Origin: G963665405 sp963665405
GTDB lineage: Bacteria > Chloroflexota > Dehalococcoidia > Lucifugimonadales > G963665405
Assembly (NCBI GenBank): GCA_963665405.2
Contig: CAXXUH010000003.1
Location: forward strand, 372,001-436,000
Length of the DNA stretch: 64,000 nt
Reading direction: 5' to 3'
Both the position numbers and the translations under genes were made by a program. This document shows, one piece after another, positions 1-7,862 of the stretch. Below the pieces are notes generated by a model. The model worked only from the letters and a program-made list of their open reading frames with translations. It had not been told where the DNA came from and searched no databases. Positions within the stretch are counted from its first letter, which is position 1. Every line of letters starts with the position of its first letter.

Positions 1-1872
1 ATTCCCCACCTGACATGGTTGGGAGCTGCTTGGTGTGCTTTCAGGGGGTGTCCGGATGTCGACCAGGGGTGACGCATGACATGATCGGGCATCGGACAGG
101 GTCTCGGGTGCCGTCTTTGAGGGTATCGGCAGCGGTTCGCTGCCAATTATGGCTGTTCTCAGGCCAAAGAAGGCATGGCCGAGCCTGGCAACTCGGCAGA
201 GTCGCCTACAAACCGATGCTCCAGGCAGGGTCGCCTATGCTCGATGCGGCTCGGCAGCCAGCGCCAATATCCTCTGCCGCGCCCTGAGCAGCAACTCGTA
301 TGAGGGATGGCCCCGGGCCAGACGGATGATCAACCTCCTGGCGTGACGCATCACACGGCCCGGTAGGGCGATCAGGGCGAAGCGCACCGCCTTCAGACGC
401 TTGCCCACCCACTGTTCGCCCAACACCAGCCGCTTCATGGCAGAGTTCAGGTTGAAGGCCAGCACCGATATGGCCCACCATGCGGCGTTGGCCCCGAACA
501 GCCCCGACGGCAGCCGGCCCCCAGCCAAGTCACTCTTCAGAACGCTGTGGACCTCCTCGCCCTTGCCGCACCTCTGTCTCGACCACCAGATCAACTCATC
601 TGCCGTAATGCTCCGGTTGGTCACCACGCCGAAGACCTTGTACCAGCCTCTGTTGGACAGCTCCATCGCGGGGAATGGAAGCTCCATCTGCCCCTCCATT
701 CCCGGCAGAGGCTGTTCGATCAACCGCTCCCTGGTAGCTATGAACCGATACTCAGGGCTGTTCTTGGAGTGCCCTATCCAGTTAGGCACGAAGTTCACAT
801 CAGCCCACTGCTGACCCGTGTCCACACGATGCTCCCCAACCTTGCGGTACAGCGTCTGCCAGTCTTGCTCGGCGACCTCGGACACCGCACGGCGGAACTC
901 CGTCGTCACGTCGACCCCAACCGCAAACTCGATCACCCCGAACCGCTCGTCTCCACCCTCCGCGCAGTACCGCAGCAACTCCCGCTGGTACCCCGCCGTA
1001 TCCGACCTCAGCATCACCTTCTCCACCCCCGCAGGCAGACGGCCCAGCGCTTCAATCAACACTCGCAACTGCTGATGGCCCGCAGGTACGTTGCCGTCCC
1101 GAAACTCCGAATGCACGATCAACTCGGCCTCTGACCAGTAGGTGATCAGCGGCTGGTACGCCCTGTACTTCTTGTAGCTGGGGAGCGCCTCCTGCTTGCG
1201 CGTCTCCACCAGTGTGGCATCCATGTCCAGAGTGGCCTCGGTCTGAGGCGAACGGCTCTGCGCGAAGCCCACCAGGTCGGCGTTCACCTTGCGCAGACCC
1301 TTCATAGCTCCATTGGGAGCAGGTATGAATGCTCTGTGAGCTTCCCGCATCGACTCCTCGCCCGCGTCATGGAACCTCTCCAGATACCGGAACACCGCAG
1401 ACTCCGACGGCACGCTCCGACGACGCTCGACTCGCCATCTCTTCTCCAACGCCCTGCGCTCGCTGAGACGCATACCACAGGTCTCGAACTCTCGAAACAT
1501 CCTGCACAGCCCTCTGTCCTTCTCAAGGAGATCAAGGTCGGACACCGACTCGCCGCCTGCCAAGTTCAGCAGCATCAGCGAGATGATCATCTGGCTGTCC
1601 GTCCAGCCCTGACCTCTCTCCCGCAGTCTCACGTGGCGCTCTACCGATGACCTCAAACCCGCTGCTTGCATCAACTCCAGGTACGTCATCAGGCCGGACA
1701 GCCCCGTCATACCCGTCGAGCCCTTCTCCTGCTCGTACTGGAATGCCAGTAAGCCTTGCTTCATAATAGCTGCACCTCGTTGGTGATCGTTTCTCTTGGT
1801 CAAGAAACATCTTAGCCCGCTTCGTGGCGGGCGCCAACGAGGTCTTTCTCTTATCTAGGTGGGGAATCTGGG
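1..1872 (-). mobile_element. IS1380-type insertion sequence, copy 1 (left tip outside window)
   Basis: The sequence matches positions 54160-56031 at a constant offset of 54159, so this is the same element as copy 2. The right inverted repeat is AGGTGGGGAATCTGGG at 1857-1872. The left repeat lacks its first five bases because the window starts inside it. One transposase gene lies on the minus strand. About 230 bases at the left end, between the transposase stop and the inverted repeat, are non-coding. The right flank (CTTAC) cannot be tested for a target duplication because the left flank is not in the window. Confidence 0.9.
235..1764 (-). CDS. IS1380 family transposase (copy 1)
   Basis: DDE-type transposase of about 509 residues that would cut and paste its own element. 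Family signs are the block LDMDATLVETRK near the middle, followed by a YKKYRAYQPL-like stretch, and a C-terminal region rich in Arg and Leu. A longer reading from 1803 is possible, but the ATG at 1764 is preceded by GAGGTG about eight bases upstream, so I chose that start. The reading frame is intact and matches the copy at 54394-55923. This points to recent duplication or strong homogenisation. Codon use is less GC-biased than in neighbouring genes, as expected for a mobile gene. Confidence 0.88.
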   Translation of the reverse strand: MKQGLLAFQYEQEKGSTGMTGLSGLMTYLELMQAAGLRSSVERHVRLRERGQGWTDSQMIISLMLLNLAGGESVSDLDLLEKDRGLCRMFREFETCGMRLSERRALEKRWRVERRRSVPSESAVFRYLERFHDAGEESMREAHRAFIPAPNGAMKGLRKVNADLVGFAQSRSPQTEATLDMDATLVETRKQEALPSYKKYRAYQPLITYWSEAELIVHSEFRDGNVPAGHQQLRVLIEALGRLPAGVEKVMLRSDTAGYQRELLRYCAEGGDERFGVIEFAVGVDVTTEFRRAVSEVAEQDWQTLYRKVGEHRVDTGQQWADVNFVPNWIGHSKNSPEYRFIATRERLIEQPLPGMEGQMELPFPAMELSNRGWYKVFGVVTNRSITADELIWWSRQRCGKGEEVHSVLKSDLAGGRLPSGLFGANAAWWAISVLAFNLNSAMKRLVLGEQWVGKRLKAVRFALIALPGRVMRHARRLIIRLARGHPSYELLLRARQRILALAAEPHRA

Positions 1873-1885
1873 CTTACCGGCCCCC

Positions 1886-1915
1886 TTGACATCGCCAGAA
1901 CAGTTGTGCTATAGT
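1886..1915 (+). promoter_or_regulatory. Sigma70-type promoter of the HTH gene pair
   Basis: TTGACA at 1886-1891 and TATAGT at 1910-1915 are separated by 18 bp, giving a near-consensus promoter. It starts only about 14 bp outside the IS end. Transcription would begin near 1922, which rules out the ATG starts at 1859 and 1916 for the downstream gene and supports the TTG at 1988. Confidence 0.7.
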
Positions 1916-1987
1916 ATGACCAGTGGGACCGAGCCAGCGGCCGGTCCCTTTCTCTTTGCCCGAAATCAGCCAGACAGGTGGCACACA

Positions 1988-2377
1988 TTGGAACACAACG
2001 GAACAGAAAACCTCGTCACCCTCTCCTCCCGGCAGCTTGCCGCCTCCCCGACCGTGGCTGAGGCTGCCCGGTCCTCCGGGATCGGCCGCACCACCCTCTA
2101 CCGGTGGCTCCGAGACGAAGAGTTCCGTCGCTCGGTCGATACCCTCCGTTCCGAGGCCGGCGACATCGCGAAGGCCGCCCTCCAGGCCCTGATGCTCAGA
2201 GGAATCGTCGTGCTCTCCGACGCCATGGACGACCCTGACGCGGGCATTAGGCTGCGAGCCGCCAGTACCACCCTGTACAATGGCCTCAAAGCTAACGACC
2301 TCAAAGACATCCAGCGGCGGCTCGAGGCCCTCGACGACGCCCTTGCGCTACGGACCGCCCGGGCGCCGCAGGGATGA
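1988..2377 (+). CDS. Small helix-turn-helix protein, function unknown
   Basis: About 129 residues. The N-terminal third contains a helix-turn-helix of the type found in transposase or terminase small-subunit-like proteins: a VAEAARSSGIGRTTLYRWL segment followed by a charged helix. The rest is helical with an Ala/Leu-rich middle and an LKDIQRRLEALDD end that looks coiled-coil-like. I chose the TTG at 1988 because AGGTGG lies 6-7 bases upstream and the promoter at 1886-1915 places the transcript start downstream of any ATG. Its stop overlaps the start of the next gene (ATGA), so the two are probably translationally coupled. It may be a DNA-binding regulator or a phage/IS-derived protein; I cannot name the family. 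Confidence 0.6.
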   Translation: MEHNGTENLVTLSSRQLAASPTVAEAARSSGIGRTTLYRWLRDEEFRRSVDTLRSEAGDIAKAALQALMLRGIVVLSDAMDDPDAGIRLRAASTTLYNGLKANDLKDIQRRLEALDDALALRTARAPQG

Positions 2378-2697
2378 GACACCTGCTCAGAAGACTCGAA
2401 AGGGAGCTGGTCGCAGAGCGGACCGAGCTCGCCGTCCTTCCCCCGGTCAACGACCTGCTGTCTCGATGGGAAGAAGCCCTGTGCCAAAACCGTGCCACTC
2501 CCGACACACTCAGCTTCGCACTCCGTTCCATAAAGCCGGGATTCTGTCTCACGACCGTTCCGCGAGCTCTGAACTTCCTCGACACCTGCAGTGGAAGACG
2601 AGTCCTGCCGAACAAGGAGGCGCTGGTCGATATTCTCGTATACGGCTCGGTAGGAAACCCGTTCACCAGCGCTCGCGAGGTTCCACGTTCGTGGTGA
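2374..2697 (+). CDS. Hypothetical protein coupled to the HTH gene
   Basis: 107 residues with no recognised domain. The N-terminus (MRHLLRRLERELVAERTELA) is a charged amphipathic helix. The second half contains a few Cys and aromatic residues (KPGFCLTT, FLDTCSG) without a clear metal motif. The start codon overlaps the stop of the upstream HTH gene by four bases (ATGA), which suggests translational coupling and a shared role. It is followed by a different promoter for thrS, so this pair is its own unit. The gene could be a truncated remnant, since nothing shows where a domain would end. Confidence 0.45.
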   Translation: MRHLLRRLERELVAERTELAVLPPVNDLLSRWEEALCQNRATPDTLSFALRSIKPGFCLTTVPRALNFLDTCSGRRVLPNKEALVDILVYGSVGNPFTSAREVPRSW

Positions 2698-2755
2698 GCC
2701 CGCCGAACCACCCGTCCCCCACGGGCGAAGGTCGAAGACGGAGGTCCCGCCAGTA

Positions 2756-2784
2756 TTGACCCTCGACACGCGCAACCCTACAAT
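2756..2784 (+). promoter_or_regulatory. Promoter upstream of thrS
   Basis: TTGACC at 2756-2761 and TACAAT at 2779-2784 with a 17-bp spacer. The predicted transcript start is near 2791, leaving a leader of about 175 nt before the thrS ATG at 2967. Confidence 0.7.
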
Positions 2785-2861
2785 TGACACAGACCCAGTA
2801 CAGGATCATCGACCTTGGGGACTGGCTGACGCACCTCCGCCAAACCGACCTGACGACTATG

Positions 2862-2895
2862 AAGCCTCCCGTATTCTGAGGAGTCCGGGAGGCTT
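2862..2895 (+). promoter_or_regulatory. Terminator-like hairpin in the thrS leader
   Basis: AAGCCTCCCG (2862-2871) pairs perfectly with CGGGAGGCTT (2886-2895) around a 14-nt loop, and the 3' side runs into TTTGCT. A frame through the leader (2784-2879) holds six Thr codons, ends in ATGAAG...TTC, and stops with TGA inside the hairpin loop. No conventional start for that frame lies downstream of the predicted transcript start. An attenuator controlling thrS is therefore possible but unproven. I see no T-box consensus. Confidence 0.45.
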
Positions 2896-2966
2896 TGCTG
2901 TGCAACGATGATCCGTAGCCGACCGACCCGCCCCGCGGGCCGGAGCACCGAGAGGAACTTCAAGAA

Positions 2967-4709
2967 ATGGCCGTGCAACAGGATTCAGAACCGGCGGAGC
3001 TGAGGCAGCGCATCAGGCACTCGGCGGCCCACGTCATGGCCGACGTCGTGACCCGGATGTTCCCCGATGCCAAGCTGGCCATCGGTCCGCCCACCGACGA
3101 GGGCTTCTACTATGACTTCCTGGTCGAGAAGACCTTCACTCCCGAGGACCTGGAGCGGATCGAGAAGAGCATGAGGGAGACCATCGCTCGCGACCTCCCG
3201 TTCGAGCTCTCCGAGTACCCGAGGGACCGGGCCATCGAGATGAACGCCGACGAGCCCTTGAAGCTGGAGATCATCGAGGGGATCCCGGAGGACGAGCCGA
3301 TAACGACCTACAGGCACGGCGACTTCGAGGACCTGTGTCGAGGACCGCACGTGGCGTCGACGGGCAAGGTCCCGGCCTTCAAGCTGCTGAGCGTCGCCGG
3401 GGCGTACTGGCGCGGCGACGAGCACCGCCCCATGCTCCAGCGCATCTACGGCACCGCCTTCGAGTCGCAGGACCTGCTCGACCAGCACCTCGAACGGATC
3501 GAGGAGGCGAAGCGCCGCGACCATCGTGCGCTGGGTAAGGCTCTGGACCTGTTCTCCGTTCACGACGAGACCGGTCCCGGCCTGATCATCTGGCACCCGA
3601 AGGGCTCGCGACTCAGGGGCATCGCCGAGGATTTCTGGAAGGAAGAGCATCGTAAGGCCGGGTACGACCTGGTCTACACCCCCCACATCGGGCGGTCGAC
3701 GCTGTGGGAGACGAGCGGCCACCTGGAGTTCTACAAGGAGAACATGTACCCGCCGATGGATGCGGACGGGCAGGAGTACTACCTGAAGCCGATGAACTGC
3801 CCGTTCCACATCCTGTACTACGGCAACGATCTGCGCAGCTACCGAGAGCTGCCGATGCGAATCGGGGAGCTGGGGTCGGTCTACCGATACGAGAGAGGAG
3901 GCGTCCTCCACGGGCTGCTGCGGGTCCGTGGCATGACCCAGGACGACGCCCACATCTTCTGCCGGCCCGATCAGGTCGAGGACGAGGTCGCGGGCGTCCT
4001 GGATCTCACGTTCCACCTGCTGCGAAGCTTCGGCTTCACCGAGTACCAGGTGAACCTGGCGACGCGCCCGGAGAAGGCGGTAGGTGAGACCGAGCGCTGG
4101 GACCTGGCCACCGAGTCGCTGCGAGGAACGCTGGAGCGGCGGGGGATCGACTACGAGGTCGATGAAGGGGGCGGCGCCTTCTACGGCCCGAAGATCGACG
4201 TCCATATCACCGATGCCATCGGGCGGCTGTGGCAGTGCACGACGGTCCAGTTCGACTTCAACCTGCCCGAGCGATTCGGCCTGACTTATATCGGCGAGGA
4301 CGGCAAGGAGCACCAGCCGTACATGATCCACCGGGCGCTACTCGGGTCCATGGAGCGGTTTGTTGGTATCCTGATCGAGCACTACGCCGGCGCCTTCCCG
4401 GTCTGGCTGGCGCCGGTGCAGGCCGTGGTAATCCCGATCGCCACCCGGCACGACGAGTACGCCCAGGGATTGCGGGAGCGTCTGACCGCCGCCGGGGTGC
4501 GGATTGAGGTGGACCTCAGGAACGAGCGCATGAACTCGAAGATACGGGACGCGCAACTCCAGAAGATCCCGTACATGCTGGTCGTCGGCGACCGGGAGAT
4601 CGAGGCCGGGGCGGCGGCGGTCAGGGTCCGCTCGGGCGAAAACCTGGGCGCCATGCCTGTCGACGACATCCAGGAGCGCATCAAGAACGAGACGGCGAAT
4701 CGTAGCTGA
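2967..4709 (+). CDS. thrS: Threonyl-tRNA synthetase lacking the TGS domain
   Basis: Class II aminoacyl-tRNA synthetase that charges tRNA-Thr in the cytoplasm. The 580 residues start directly at the editing domain: HSAAH at about residue 18 and CRGPH near 124 are the zinc-like editing motifs. The catalytic core follows, with the zinc cysteine in MNCPFH near 277, motif 2 (RYERGG) near 306 and motif 3 (HRALLGSMER) near 453. A C-terminal anticodon-binding domain begins around 480. Bacterial enzymes are usually about 640 residues; the missing 60 N-terminal residues are the TGS/N1 domain. It is first in the classic thrS-infC-rpmI-rplT order, although a hairpin and a separate promoter lie between thrS and infC. 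Confidence 0.96.
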   Translation: MAVQQDSEPAELRQRIRHSAAHVMADVVTRMFPDAKLAIGPPTDEGFYYDFLVEKTFTPEDLERIEKSMRETIARDLPFELSEYPRDRAIEMNADEPLKLEIIEGIPEDEPITTYRHGDFEDLCRGPHVASTGKVPAFKLLSVAGAYWRGDEHRPMLQRIYGTAFESQDLLDQHLERIEEAKRRDHRALGKALDLFSVHDETGPGLIIWHPKGSRLRGIAEDFWKEEHRKAGYDLVYTPHIGRSTLWETSGHLEFYKENMYPPMDADGQEYYLKPMNCPFHILYYGNDLRSYRELPMRIGELGSVYRYERGGVLHGLLRVRGMTQDDAHIFCRPDQVEDEVAGVLDLTFHLLRSFGFTEYQVNLATRPEKAVGETERWDLATESLRGTLERRGIDYEVDEGGGAFYGPKIDVHITDAIGRLWQCTTVQFDFNLPERFGLTYIGEDGKEHQPYMIHRALLGSMERFVGILIEHYAGAFPVWLAPVQAVVIPIATRHDEYAQGLRERLTAAGVRIEVDLRNERMNSKIRDAQLQKIPYMLVVGDREIEAGAAAVRVRSGENLGAMPVDDIQERIKNETANRS

Positions 4710-4728
4710 GGGGGCGTCACGCCCCCTT
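4710..4728 (+). terminator. Probable terminator after thrS
   Basis: GGGGGCG (4710-4716) and CGCCCCC (4720-4726) form a 7-bp stem with a 3-nt loop directly after the thrS stop, followed by TTCCT. The T-run is short, so termination may be weak. Confidence 0.5.
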
Positions 4729-4744
4729 CCTAACCTTCCGGACG

Positions 4745-4830
4745 CCGACGTGTCTGTTGGGGTTCTAAGGGGGTTTCGCCCCCTTCGCGGGGGTTTGGGG
4801 GTGTCCCCCAAGAACAAAACCCTTCTGGGC
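4745..4830. repeat. Intergenic GC-rich palindromic repeat (family R4)
   Basis: Contains GTTCTAAGGGGGTTTCGCCC and then a GGGGGT...CCCCCA hairpin. The same pattern (AAGGGGGC-TTCG-GCCCCCTT next to GGAACCCC) recurs near 6700, 16310, 16440, 22180, 28190, 41640, 41810, 47860, 54100 and 61890. The rest of 4831-4945 holds no recognisable gene. Confidence 0.6.
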
Positions 4831-4945
4831 GGGCGGGTGGGCCAGTCGCGACCGGTTCACTCGCGAGGGGGACCAAGAGTCATCCCCAAGCCGAACGGAG
4901 GCCTCAAAGGAGAAACGGAAGGGAGTCCCAACGGTGTGGGGCTTA

Positions 4946-4974
4946 TTGCCTGCCCAGCGGGCGTATGCTAGTAT
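4946..4974 (+). promoter_or_regulatory. Promoter of the infC-rpmI-rplT operon
   Basis: TTGCCT at 4946-4951 and TAGTAT at 4969-4974 with a 17-bp spacer. TGC directly before the -10 box forms an extended -10 element. Transcription would start near 4981, leaving a leader of about 40 nt before the infC start region. Confidence 0.65.
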
Positions 4975-5022
4975 TCGGTAACGTCCGGATTCTAGCTGCT
5001 CATAGCTAATTGAGGTGGCGGT

Positions 5023-5982
5023 ATACCTAAAGATTATCGTATCAACGAGCGGATACGGGTCCCTCAGGTGCGTCTTGTCGACGAAGCGGGGGGCCAGCTC
5101 GGTGTGATGCCCACGAGAGAGGCCCTCGGGATGGCCACCGAGCAGGGCCTTGATCTGGTCGAGGTTGCCCCCGCGGCCGATCCCCCGGTGTGCCGGCTCA
5201 TGGACTACGGTAAGCACCGGTACGAGGCGACTCGGAAGGAGCGCGAGGCCCGGAAGGTACAGAAGACCAGGGTCACGAACCAGCTGCGGGAGGTCCGGTT
5301 CAGGACCCGGATCGGCGACCACGACCGTAATGCCAAGACGCGTCTGGTACATCGCCTCCTGAACCAGGGCTCTAAGGTCAAGGTCTCGGTGCTCTTCCGC
5401 GGGCGGGAGATCACCCACCCGGACCTGGGGATGACGGTGCTCCGGTCGGTGGCCGAGGACCTTGCGGAAAACGCTCTGATGGAGAAGCCCCCCGGCTTCG
5501 AGGGCCGGGCTCTGACGATGATCCTGTCGCCCAAGCCGATCAAGGTCGTCAAGACGAAGGCTGAAGAGGAGCCCGGCGATTCGCCAGAGCCGGCGAAGGC
5601 TGAAGCGGGGGCCGGTGATTCCCCCAAGGCGCCCAGGGCGGAAAAGGTCGCCAAGGCGGTGAAGGCCGAAGCGGAGACCAGCGACCCGCCCAAGGCGGTT
5701 AAGGTCGCCAAGACGGTGAAGGCCGAAGCGGAGACCAGCGACCCGCCCAAGGCGGTTAAGGTCGCCAAGACGGTGAAGGCCGAAGCGGAGACCAGCGACC
5801 CGCCCAAGGCGGTTAAGGTCGCCAAGACGGTGAAGGCCGAAGCGGAGACCAGCGACCCGCCCAAGGCGGTCAAGGTCGCCAAGACGGTGAAGGCCGAAGC
5901 GGAGACCAGCGATTCGCCCAAGGCCGTCAAGGTCGCCGAGGCGGTGAAGGCGGAAGAGGAGCCAAGCGGTGCCAAAGCTTAA
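5023..5982 (+). CDS. infC: Translation initiation factor IF-3, probable AUA start, repetitive C-terminal tail
   Basis: IF-3 binds the 30S subunit and checks initiator tRNA and start codon. The conserved opening PKDYRINERIRVPQVRLVDE is encoded from 5026 onward, upstream of the first GTG (5068). In that frame the only codons after the TGA at 5011 are GGT GGC GGT ATA CCT AAA, so the start is best placed at ATA 5023, seven bases after GAGGTGG. infC often uses rare starts for autoregulation; AUA would fit that logic. The two-domain core ends near residue 173. It is followed by about 145 extra residues of Lys/Ala/Glu-rich tail with five 19-residue repeats (KAVKVAKTVKAEAETSDPP type). The stop overlaps rpmI by 14 nt. 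Confidence 0.9.
   Translation: MPKDYRINERIRVPQVRLVDEAGGQLGVMPTREALGMATEQGLDLVEVAPAADPPVCRLMDYGKHRYEATRKEREARKVQKTRVTNQLREVRFRTRIGDHDRNAKTRLVHRLLNQGSKVKVSVLFRGREITHPDLGMTVLRSVAEDLAENALMEKPPGFEGRALTMILSPKPIKVVKTKAEEEPGDSPEPAKAEAGAGDSPKAPRAEKVAKAVKAEAETSDPPKAVKVAKTVKAEAETSDPPKAVKVAKTVKAEAETSDPPKAVKVAKTVKAEAETSDPPKAVKVAKTVKAEAETSDSPKAVKVAEAVKAEEEPSGAKA
5659..5943 (+). repeat. 57-bp tandem repeat inside infC (5 copies)
   Basis: Five head-to-tail units of 57 bp start at 5659, 5716, 5773, 5830 and 5887, each beginning GTGAAGGCCGAAGCGGAGAC. The first four are nearly identical; the last has diverged (GATTCGCCC, GCCGAGGCG). Each unit encodes 19 residues, so copy-number change keeps the frame. Confidence 0.9.
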
Positions 5983-6172
5983 GACTCACAAGGGCGCGGC
6001 GGCCCGGTTCAGGATCACGGGCACGGGAAAGCTGCTGCGCATGAAGGGGCACAGGAGTCACCTGCGCCGCAAGAAGTCGGCCAGCGCCCGCCGGCTGTTC
6101 TCTAAGAAGCTCGCGGTCAGTGACGGTGACGCCCGGCGCGTTACCCGCCTCCTCCCCTACGGCGGCCGCTAG
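5969..6172 (+). CDS. rpmI: Ribosomal protein bL35
   Basis: 67-residue basic protein of the 50S subunit. It shows the family pattern PKLKTHKGAAARF, TGTGKLLR and HLRRKKS, and normal length. It starts at GTG 5969 inside the end of infC (14-nt overlap), with GAGGAG a few bases upstream, so it is translated in close coupling with IF-3. It sits between infC and rplT as in most bacteria. Confidence 0.95.
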   Translation: MPKLKTHKGAAARFRITGTGKLLRMKGHRSHLRRKKSASARRLFSKKLAVSDGDARRVTRLLPYGGR

Positions 6173-6248
6173 TCTTCAGAAGCGGAATCCTCAGCGAACC
6201 TAGCTTCACGGCGTCGTCGCTTGCCGCCGTTCAGACCAGGAGAGTAAC

Positions 6249-6614
6249 TTGGCCAGGGTCAAACGAGGCGTAACGAAGAGCCACCGTCACAAGAAACTGC
6301 TGAAGCAGACCAAGGGTCACCGGACCGTTCGGCACTCGCTCTACAGGCGCGCCCACGAGTCGATCATCCATGCGCTCCAGTATGCCTACGCCCATCGACG
6401 CGAGAAGAAGGGCGACATGAGGAAGCTGTGGAACATCCGGATCAACGCGGCGGCGCGGGCCAACGGCACGACCTACAGCCGGCTGATCCACGCGCTGAAG
6501 CTCGCTGGGGCCGAGATCGATCGGAAGGTGCTCTCCGATCTGGCGATTCGCGACCCGGAGGGCTTCGCTGAGATCGTGCGTCAGACGAAGGAGAAGGCCG
6601 AGGCTGCCGCCTAG
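6249..6614 (+). CDS. rplT: Ribosomal protein bL20
   Basis: 121-residue 23S rRNA-binding assembly protein. The start is TTG at 6249 behind GGAG; it opens ARVKRGVTKSHRHKKLLKQ, and the middle carries RRAHESIIHALQYAYAHRR and LWNIRINAAAR, all typical of bL20. Length is normal, with a short Ala/Glu-rich end. It is the last gene of the infC operon. A 76-nt gap separates it from rpmI, in which I see no promoter. Confidence 0.95.
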   Translation: MARVKRGVTKSHRHKKLLKQTKGHRTVRHSLYRRAHESIIHALQYAYAHRREKKGDMRKLWNIRINAAARANGTTYSRLIHALKLAGAEIDRKVLSDLAIRDPEGFAEIVRQTKEKAEAAA

Positions 6615-6663
6615 CGCCCTCGCCCCTTAATTCGCTGGACAAGTCCGACGCGGCCTAGGCGAG

Positions 6664-6683
6664 CCCCACCCCGGGGTGTTTTG
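6664..6683 (+). terminator. Possible terminator after rplT
   Basis: CACCCCGGGGTG (6667-6678) is a perfect palindrome followed by TTTT (6679-6682). The stem is only about 4 bp with a 4-nt loop, so this is weak evidence. Downstream, 6690-6770 is another R4-type GC-rich repeat. Confidence 0.35.
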
Positions 6684-6839
6684 CCTGCCCGCCCCGCGGG
6701 GTTTATTCCTCGGGGGACACCCCCAAGCCCCCGCTAAGGGGGCCCCGGGCCCCCTTAGAGCCCCCAAGAAGTCAGTGAGGACGGGTTTCGCCTCTTGGCA
6801 CTCCTGCTGAACCTGATCACTACATGATTGGAATCCTGC

Positions 6840-7554
6840 TCAGTCCAGGAGGAGGAGGATGTCGTGGACGATATCCTCGGGCTCCAGGGGTGGCGTGAAC
6901 ACGACCCGCATCCGCCCCTCCCCGTCTATTAGGTATACGGGGGCCGAGTGCGACACGGTATACCGCGCCTCGACCTCCTGCCGCAGACCGTCGCCCCCGC
7001 CGTCATGTGACTTGTGGCTCGGCGTCTCCGTTGGACTGACCATCGACGGACGGCTCGAAGTAGTAGTCGCCCCACACCGCACTCAGCGCCTCCTCGTCAC
7101 CCACCAGGAAGGCCCATCTGTCGAGCATCTGCCATCGGATCGAGTAGGCGTGCGCCTGCTCGACCGTATCCCTCGCCGGGTCGACACTGACGGCCACGAA
7201 GGCCACGTCGCCGGCGACGTCACCCAGCATCTCGTGGGCATCGCGCAGGTGGCTGGTGACGATCGGGCAGATGTCCGGACAGTAGGTGTAGAGGAACGTG
7301 AGCACAACCACCTTCCCGCTGTAGCTGGAGAGTGCGGCTGGCTGTCCGAACTGGTCGGTCAGCTCGAAGTCCGGGGCAGGGTTGGAGGAGCTGAGGACGG
7401 TCCCCAGCATCGGGTCGGACTCGGTGGACCCGGAGGTGGAGCATGCCACGAGACCGGCCAAGGCCGACGCCAGGAGCAGGGCTGTCCAGGCTGTTGAGGC
7501 CCGATGCGGCCTCGGTCCGACGAAGAGGTGCCGCACTCGTCGCATCGCCACCAC
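6840..7554 (-). pseudogene. SCO1/SenC copper chaperone, split by a frameshift
   Basis: SCO proteins deliver copper to the CuA site of cytochrome oxidase subunit II. The first reading frame (7554 to 7003) has a lipoprotein signal ending LAGLVAC near residue 38 and the copper motif CPDIC at 92-96 in a thioredoxin fold. It then runs out in a stop. The rest of the family sequence, including the copper-binding His in TVSHSAPVYLID, continues in the next frame to 6840. A 1-nt (or 2-nt) shift between about 7000 and 7060 separates them. It lies next to the oxidase genes, as expected. This could be a real lesion or a sequencing indel; the domain is otherwise well conserved, which favours the latter. 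Confidence 0.8.
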
Positions 7555-7569
7555 TGCAGGAGGGCCGCT

Positions 7570-7788
7570 CTATCGGCTCTCGGACCTGTGCTCCGCGATC
7601 GCCGCAACGGTGGGCACGACTATGACCAGCGCCATGCCGACTATGACCACGAGCCACACGCCCAGGGCGGTGCTCTCGAGCACGATGAAGAGTACTCCCA
7701 GGCCACCGGCGTAGGCGGCGATCACCAGCACCGCCAGCAGCGGGAACAGCATGGCCATCCTTACTCGGTCTACGGGCTTGTCGTCCAA
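7570..7788 (-). CDS. Small membrane protein of the oxidase cluster
   Basis: 72 residues with two strongly hydrophobic segments (about residues 12-35 and 39-62) and a polar AEHRSESR tail. The start is TTG at 7788, just behind GGAGGGTAA. It is transcribed with the flanking SCO1 and ctaG genes, with a 15-nt gap to SCO1. No named family is recognised. The position suggests a small assembly or accessory subunit of the cytochrome c oxidase. Confidence 0.6.
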   Translation of the reverse strand: MDDKPVDRVRMAMLFPLLAVLVIAAYAGGLGVLFIVLESTALGVWLVVIVGMALVIVVPTVAAIAEHRSESR

Positions 7789-7862
7789 ATTACCCTCCTG
7801 TACGAGGCACCGGCCCGGGTGGCCGGCGGATCAGTCTTGTCTTGCGTGAGCGTCATCGCCGG

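Noticed and set aside
2784..2879. 31-codon leader peptide of thrS starting at TTG 2784
   Set aside because: The TTG overlaps the -10 box and lies upstream of the predicted transcript start; kept only as a possibility in the findings.
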